From CAYZPE01 sp964626625 (GTDB lineage Bacteria > Patescibacteriota > Minisyncoccia > Phycocordibacterales > CAYZPE01), in contig CAZVFV010000030.1 of assembly GCA_964626625.1 (NCBI GenBank), positions 1 through 9,312 of the forward strand: DNA of 9,312 bases, in the 5' to 3' direction. Position 1 is the first letter of the stretch. Every line of letters starts with the position of its first letter. This document shows, in pieces, positions 6,533-9,312 of this stretch. Both the position numbers and the translations under genes were made by a program. Under the pieces are notes generated by a model. The model did no database searches and was not told the DNA's origin. It saw only the letters and a list, made by a program, of their open reading frames with translations.

Positions 6533-7195
6533 ATGTCTTTGTCTGTATATATTAATAAAGAACATTTACATCATGCATATTGCATAGAGGGTGATAGAGA
6601 ACAGGTACAGAGTAGTCTTTTGAATTTTCTTGAACAAGATCTTGGTTTTAAAACAAAGGCTAATCCAGATTTTTTACATTCTTCATATGAAACATTTTCA
6701 ATTGAGGATAGTCGAAAATTAAAACAGTTTCAGCAGGAAAAAGCTTTTGGAGATAAAAAAGTATTTATTATTTCTTTTAATTTTATTACTCGAGAAGCAC
6801 AAAACGCTCTCCTTAAGATTTTTGAAGAACCTATAACAGGAACTCACTTTTTTCTAATTACAAGATCTGTACATGTACTTTTACCAACCCTTGTGTCAAG
6901 GTTATTTGTTTTTGAGTATAAAAATGATAGGTACAATAAAGATGTTGAAGAGTTTATTTCTCTACACCCAGCTAAACGATTAGAATATGTTCAAAAAATA
7001 ATTACTTCGAAAGATAAGTTTGAAGCAATACGTTTTTTAGATTCGTTAGAGATTGTATTTCAAAAAAAAGCATTTTATAAAAAGTATCCTCAATTTGCAA
7101 AAGAATTAATACAGCTTAAAAAGTATTTATTCTTGAATGGTTCTTCGGTAAAGCTTGTTCTAGAGCATGTGGCTTTGACATTTCCTATTATGTAA
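6533..7195 (+). CDS. holB: DNA polymerase III delta'-like clamp-loader subunit, short form
   Basis: A 220-residue relative of HolB/DnaX. In the clamp loader, delta' is a non-hydrolysing stator that helps open the sliding clamp. The recognisable core is FITREAQNALLKIFEEP (84-100) followed by THFFLIT (104-110) and LLPTLVSRLFVFEY (116-129), matching the family's EAQNALLKxLEEPP, FILxT and LLPTIxSRCQ. The opening HHAYCIEGDREQVQSSLLNF (13-32) aligns with the P-loop region HAYLFxGxxGxGKT but has no GKT, and the four-cysteine zinc module of DnaX and many delta' proteins is absent. The C-terminal collar domain is short (about 90 residues after the SRC-like box). The ATG at 6533 is preferred over the in-frame upstream ATG at 6494, which would overlap mreB by 38 bases. 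No Shine-Dalgarno is seen. Delta' is more likely than DnaX because of the missing P-loop. Confidence 0.85.
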   Translation: MSLSVYINKEHLHHAYCIEGDREQVQSSLLNFLEQDLGFKTKANPDFLHSSYETFSIEDSRKLKQFQQEKAFGDKKVFIISFNFITREAQNALLKIFEEPITGTHFFLITRSVHVLLPTLVSRLFVFEYKNDRYNKDVEEFISLHPAKRLEYVQKIITSKDKFEAIRFLDSLEIVFQKKAFYKKYPQFAKELIQLKKYLFLNGSSVKLVLEHVALTFPIM

Positions 7196-7196
7196 A

Positions 7197-7228
7197 TAAA
7201 AAAGCCCTGCGATGTATGTCGCAGGGCT
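7197..7228 (-). terminator. Intrinsic terminator of the leftward RNA
   Basis: AGCCCTGCGA (7203-7212) pairs perfectly with TCGCAGGGCT (7219-7228) over a six-base loop. On the minus strand the stem is followed by TTTTTT (7203-7198). On the plus strand the stem is followed by GTGGGTCC, so it would be a poor terminator for the mreB-holB transcript, although it starts only eight bases after the holB stop. Confidence 0.75.
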
Positions 7229-7361
7229 GTGGGTCCTGGCCGGGAGGCGTGGCCAGTTGAAACCCTGAGTAGTCGCGGGTAGCGACGTACTCAGGGCAGA
7301 GTCCTTGGGTCGGTCGGGGGAGTCGACCTAAGGTTAGGAGGCTGAAGGAACAAAACTTACT
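7197..7361 (-). ncRNA. Candidate structured small RNA of about 160 nt, unrecognised family
   Basis: This fills most of the 345-base gap between holB and frr. Four GC-rich hairpins stand in an AT-rich background. In plus coordinates they are: 7303-7312 with 7324-7333 (10 positions, one G-T wobble on the plus strand or A-C mismatch on the minus); 7263-7276 with 7282-7296 (14 pairs, one bulge); 7236-7241 with 7251-7256 (6 pairs); and 7203-7212 with 7219-7228 (10 pairs), whose minus-strand 3' side runs into TTTTTT. Read leftward, a TTGACA/TAATAT promoter predicts +1 at 7361 and the last hairpin is a classic terminator, giving a complete transcription unit. Minus-strand loops are C-rich (ACTCCCC, TACCC, ACGCCTCCC), and the 5' part contains GCCTCCT, similar to anti-Shine-Dalgarno sequence. 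It does not show tRNA, tmRNA, RNase P, SRP or 6S signatures. It could instead be a rightward 3' UTR structure of holB, since the wobble favours that strand slightly, but no rightward U-tract ends it. Confidence 0.6.
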
Positions 7362-7393
7362 GTAGAAATATTAGCAGTTAGAGTATGTTTTGT
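7350..7393. repeat. Imperfect inverted repeat around the RNA promoter
   Basis: ACAAAACTTACTGTA (7350-7364) is mirrored by TAGAGTATGTTTTGT (7379-7393), 13 of 15 positions complementary with a 14-base gap. One arm overlaps the -35 and the other covers the expected transcription start, so it may be an operator for a dimeric regulator, or a hairpin in a rightward transcript. Confidence 0.45.
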
Positions 7394-7396
7394 CAA
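7368..7396 (-). promoter_or_regulatory. Predicted promoter of the leftward structured RNA
   Basis: A perfect -35 TTGACA (7391-7396, minus strand) and a -10 TAATAT (7368-7373, four of six matches) are separated by exactly 17 bases, with the expected +1 being A at 7361. No leftward reading frame of note follows, only the hairpin block and its terminator, which is why an RNA gene is proposed. Confidence 0.6.
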
Positions 7397-7511
7397 CCCT
7401 AGACCTTCCTTGACTTAGTATTTTTATTGCAACGAAAATGTAGAGCAATAAAGTTTGGAGAGGTATAACGGTCGATTTTTTCTTCAGTTAATTTTGTTAG
7501 AGCAAAAATTC

Positions 7512-7520
7512 TGTTATGAT
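7512..7520 (+). promoter_or_regulatory. Predicted extended -10 promoter of frr-rseP
   Basis: TGT followed by TATGAT (7515-7520) forms an extended -10 element; a fair -35 (TTGTTA at 7494-7499) lies at a 15-base spacing, which the TGn extension could compensate. Transcription near 7527 would give a leader of about 14 nt, A/T only, with no Shine-Dalgarno. Between this and the RNA promoter (7397-7491) I see nothing beyond A/T-rich sequence and a repeated TAGAGCAA (7441-7448, 7498-7505). Confidence 0.5.
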
Positions 7521-7540
7521 ACATATATAATAAAAAATAT

Positions 7541-8092
7541 ATGGCATATAATTTCACACCATTTAAACAAGGTATAAAAGAAGTTGAAGAGTGGTTAAAA
7601 AAAGAGCTCTCTGGTATTAGAACAGGTAAGGCATCACCAGCCCTTCTTGATATTGTAAAAGTTGAGGTCTACGGATCTTTCATGCCTATCAATCAGGTTG
7701 CAAGTGTTAATCTTGAAGATGCTCGTTCTATACGCATAACTCCATGGGATGTTTCTCAAGTTAAGCCAATAGAAAAAGCTATTACGGCTTCTAATTTAGG
7801 TCTTTCGGTAACTGTGGATGATAAGGGTCTTCGGGTTATTTTTCCTGAACTTACTACTGAGCGAAGATCTGATCTTATGAAGGTGGTAAAACAAAAACTT
7901 GAAGATGCTCGTAAGTCTGTTCGACTTGAGCGTGAAAAGGTAATGAATGATGTAGAAAAGAAAGAGAAAGAAGGAGGTATGGGTGAAGATGAGAAGTTTC
8001 GTATAAAGGGAGATGTGCAAAAAATAGTTGATGAAACTAATAAAAATCTCGAATCTTTATTTGAAAAGAAAGAGAAAGAAATAATAGGCTAA
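7541..8092 (+). CDS. frr: Ribosome recycling factor
   Basis: With EF-G it splits the post-termination ribosome so that the subunits can be reused. The 183 residues are full length for the family (about 185). Family landmarks are RTGKASPALLD (27-37), the INQVASV stretch (50-56), DARSIRITPWD (60-70), IEKAITASNLGL (77-88), RVIFPELTTERR (98-109), and the long basic and acidic helices that build the three-helix bundle, ending KEKEIIG. The ATG at 7541 gives the expected N-terminus. Its leader is short and has no Shine-Dalgarno. The stop is one base before the rseP start, so the two genes are coupled; a link between frr and rseP via uppS-cdsA-dxr is common in bacteria, and here the intervening genes are absent. 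Confidence 0.97.
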   Translation: MAYNFTPFKQGIKEVEEWLKKELSGIRTGKASPALLDIVKVEVYGSFMPINQVASVNLEDARSIRITPWDVSQVKPIEKAITASNLGLSVTVDDKGLRVIFPELTTERRSDLMKVVKQKLEDARKSVRLEREKVMNDVEKKEKEGGMGEDEKFRIKGDVQKIVDETNKNLESLFEKKEKEIIG

Positions 8093-8093
8093 T

Positions 8094-9185
8094 ATGTCAG
8101 TACTTATTTTTCTCGTAATACTTTCTATTTTGGTTTTTGTTCATGAATTTGGACATTACATTACAGCCAAGAAAAATGGTATTCGTGTTGATGAATTTGC
8201 AATCGGCTTTCCACCGCGAATTTTTTCATGGATGAGAGGGGAGACTCGCTGGTCATTAAACCTTATTCCTATTGGTGGCTACGTAAAGATTTTTGGTGAA
8301 AATCCTGATGAGGAATCTATGGAAGGACCAGATAGTTCTCGAAGTTTTGTAAAGAAATCAAAATGGGTTCAAGTTCTTGTGTTATCTGCTGGAATTATTT
8401 TTAATATTGCATTTGCTTGGCTTCTCATAACACTTGGTTTCATGTTTGGTTTTCCTGTTCCAGCAGCGAATTATGCTCAAGAATATATAGAAAATACGCA
8501 CTTAGTAATTGTTGCAACATTACCAGATTCTCCAGCAACACTGTCTGGAGTTCAATCAGGTGACACTATAGAAAGAGTTTCTTCTGGTGGAGAAGATTTA
8601 CAAGAGTTGAATCCAGAAGCTTTTAGTTCATTTATCGCATCACATGGTGATAGAAAAATTGAATTAGAACTTCGTCGTGGTGGTGATGTTCGAACAGTTG
8701 AAGTAGTGCCAATTTCTGGAATATTAGATGCAAAGCCAGCTATTGGAGTATCTATTGATATGGTTGGAATACTCAAGCTCCCGTTCTTTAAAGCAATTGC
8801 TCAAGGTACAGAAACAACAATTTCTCTAGTTAAACAAACTGTTGTCGGTCTAGGATTATTCTTTTTTGATATATTCCGTGGACAAGGAGATTTCTCACAA
8901 GTCTCTGGTCCGGTAGGTATTGCAGGAATTGTTGGAGGTGTTTCACAGCTTGGTTTTGTGTACCTCCTGTCTTTGACTGCTTTTATTTCTATTAATCTTG
9001 CAGTTATTAATCTTATTCCATTTCCAGCACTCGACGGAGGTAGGATTTTGTTTGTGGCTATTGAAGCAATAATCCGAAGGCCAATTTCCCCAAAGGTTTC
9101 TAATACATTAAATGGTATTGGTTTTATTTTATTACTCCTTCTTATGTTTGTGGTGACGTGGAATGATATAGCTAAATTGTTTTAG
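8094..9185 (+). CDS. rseP: RseP-family site-2 intramembrane zinc metalloprotease with PDZ domain
   Basis: A membrane metalloprotease that cleaves substrates inside the bilayer; in model bacteria these include anti-sigma factors and remnant signal peptides. The 363 residues carry the zinc motif HEFGH (17-21) in the first membrane helix (about 2-22), GGYVKIFGE (61-69) after it, a second hydrophobic segment at about 92-116, one PDZ domain at about 135-210 (VATLPDSPATLSGVQSGDTI), then the conserved loop FSQVSGPVGIAGI and the second zinc motif NLIPFPALDGG (306-316) with Asp314, and a last helix at about 340-357. All catalytic residues are present. There is only one PDZ domain where E. coli has two, as is normal in Gram-positive and many other lineages. 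The start follows the frr stop by one base; a weak AGG six bases before the ATG lies inside frr. The substrate cannot be told from this window, as no sigma/anti-sigma pair is nearby. Confidence 0.95.
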   Translation: MSVLIFLVILSILVFVHEFGHYITAKKNGIRVDEFAIGFPPRIFSWMRGETRWSLNLIPIGGYVKIFGENPDEESMEGPDSSRSFVKKSKWVQVLVLSAGIIFNIAFAWLLITLGFMFGFPVPAANYAQEYIENTHLVIVATLPDSPATLSGVQSGDTIERVSSGGEDLQELNPEAFSSFIASHGDRKIELELRRGGDVRTVEVVPISGILDAKPAIGVSIDMVGILKLPFFKAIAQGTETTISLVKQTVVGLGLFFFDIFRGQGDFSQVSGPVGIAGIVGGVSQLGFVYLLSLTAFISINLAVINLIPFPALDGGRILFVAIEAIIRRPISPKVSNTLNGIGFILLLLLMFVVTWNDIAKLF

Positions 9186-9212
9186 CTTACAGCTATCAGG
9201 TTCTAGCTTTTA

Positions 9213-9256
9213 GAAAAACCCCGCTTAAATTTTTACTCCGTAAAAATTTAAGCGGG
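9213..9256 (-). terminator. Long hairpin, leftward terminator downstream of rseP
   Basis: CCCGCTTAAATTTTTAC (9220-9236) pairs perfectly with GTAAAAATTTAAGCGGG (9240-9256), a 17-bp stem with a three-base loop. The minus strand continues into GTTTTTC, the plus strand into TAAAGAAAA, so it terminates leftward transcripts best. It may still block rightward read-through from rseP, whose stop lies 30 bases before it. Confidence 0.65.
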
Positions 9257-9259
9257 TAA

Positions 9260-9293
9260 AGAAAACCCCCGCGACTTGTAGTCGCGGGGGTTT
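9260..9293 (-). terminator. Second GC-rich terminator hairpin facing left
   Basis: AAACCCCCGCGAC (9263-9275) pairs with GTCGCGGGGGTTT (9281-9293) over the loop TTGTA. On the minus strand the stem runs into TTTTCTTT; on the plus strand only TTT then GGG follows. With the neighbouring hairpin it forms a tandem terminator for a leftward gene or RNA beyond 9312, and may serve rseP from the other side. Confidence 0.65.
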
Positions 9294-9312
9294 GGGTTGT
9301 GCGCTTCTGGTC

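Noticed and set aside
7197..7361. tRNA, tmRNA, SRP RNA, RNase P RNA or 6S RNA in the hairpin block
   Set aside because: No GTTCRA T-loop with CCA-type acceptor, no GGAAGGAAGCAG-like SRP tip, no RNase P core segments, and tandem separate hairpins rather than the single long 6S rod.
7796..8020. Leftward frame inside frr
   Set aside because: Antisense to a full-length conserved ribosome recycling factor; the same applies to the leftward frames inside mreB (5739-5945) and rseP (8552-8776), and to the rightward frame inside murA (3761-4135).

Overview
The window looks like part of a small, AT-rich bacterial genome, most likely of the Candidate Phyla Radiation (Patescibacteria, perhaps Parcubacteria). 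This is an inference from gene character: a PriA homologue that keeps its zinc cysteines but has lost its helicase motifs, a short delta'-like clamp-loader subunit without P-loop or zinc module, a MurA carrying an N-terminal helix-turn-helix domain, a PEGA-type small envelope protein, and starts that mostly lack Shine-Dalgarno sequences. TGA is used as a stop (small ORF at 5161-5430), so no TGA recoding is seen. I could run no database search, so the lineage is provisional.

Left half (1-4971), all leftward: an HTH-MurA fusion with its own promoter, in which an 18-bp perfect palindrome overlaps the -10 element; a 210-bp gap holding a long inverted repeat; a membrane-anchored PEGA-like protein; a degenerate PriA 15 bp further on; and peptide deformylase, which runs off the left edge and has a promoter that predicts a leaderless mRNA.

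Centre (4972-7195), rightward: an intergenic 12-bp-arm hairpin; a promoter, small acidic ORF and strong terminator forming a self-contained unit, whose ORF may carry a one-base frameshift; then mreB and a holB-like gene one base apart.

Right part (7196-9312): a GC-rich block of four hairpins in AT-rich surroundings. It has a good leftward promoter and a leftward U-tract terminator, so it is probably an undescribed structured RNA of about 160 nt with C-rich loops. Rightward frr and rseP follow one base apart behind an extended -10 promoter. Two tandem hairpin terminators facing left close the window and imply a leftward transcript entering from beyond the edge.

Together the genes cover cell envelope and shape (murA, mreB, the PEGA protein, rseP), replication (priA-like, holB-like) and translation or protein maturation (def, frr). 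The least ordinary items are the self-regulating HTH-MurA arrangement and the structured RNA at 7197-7361.
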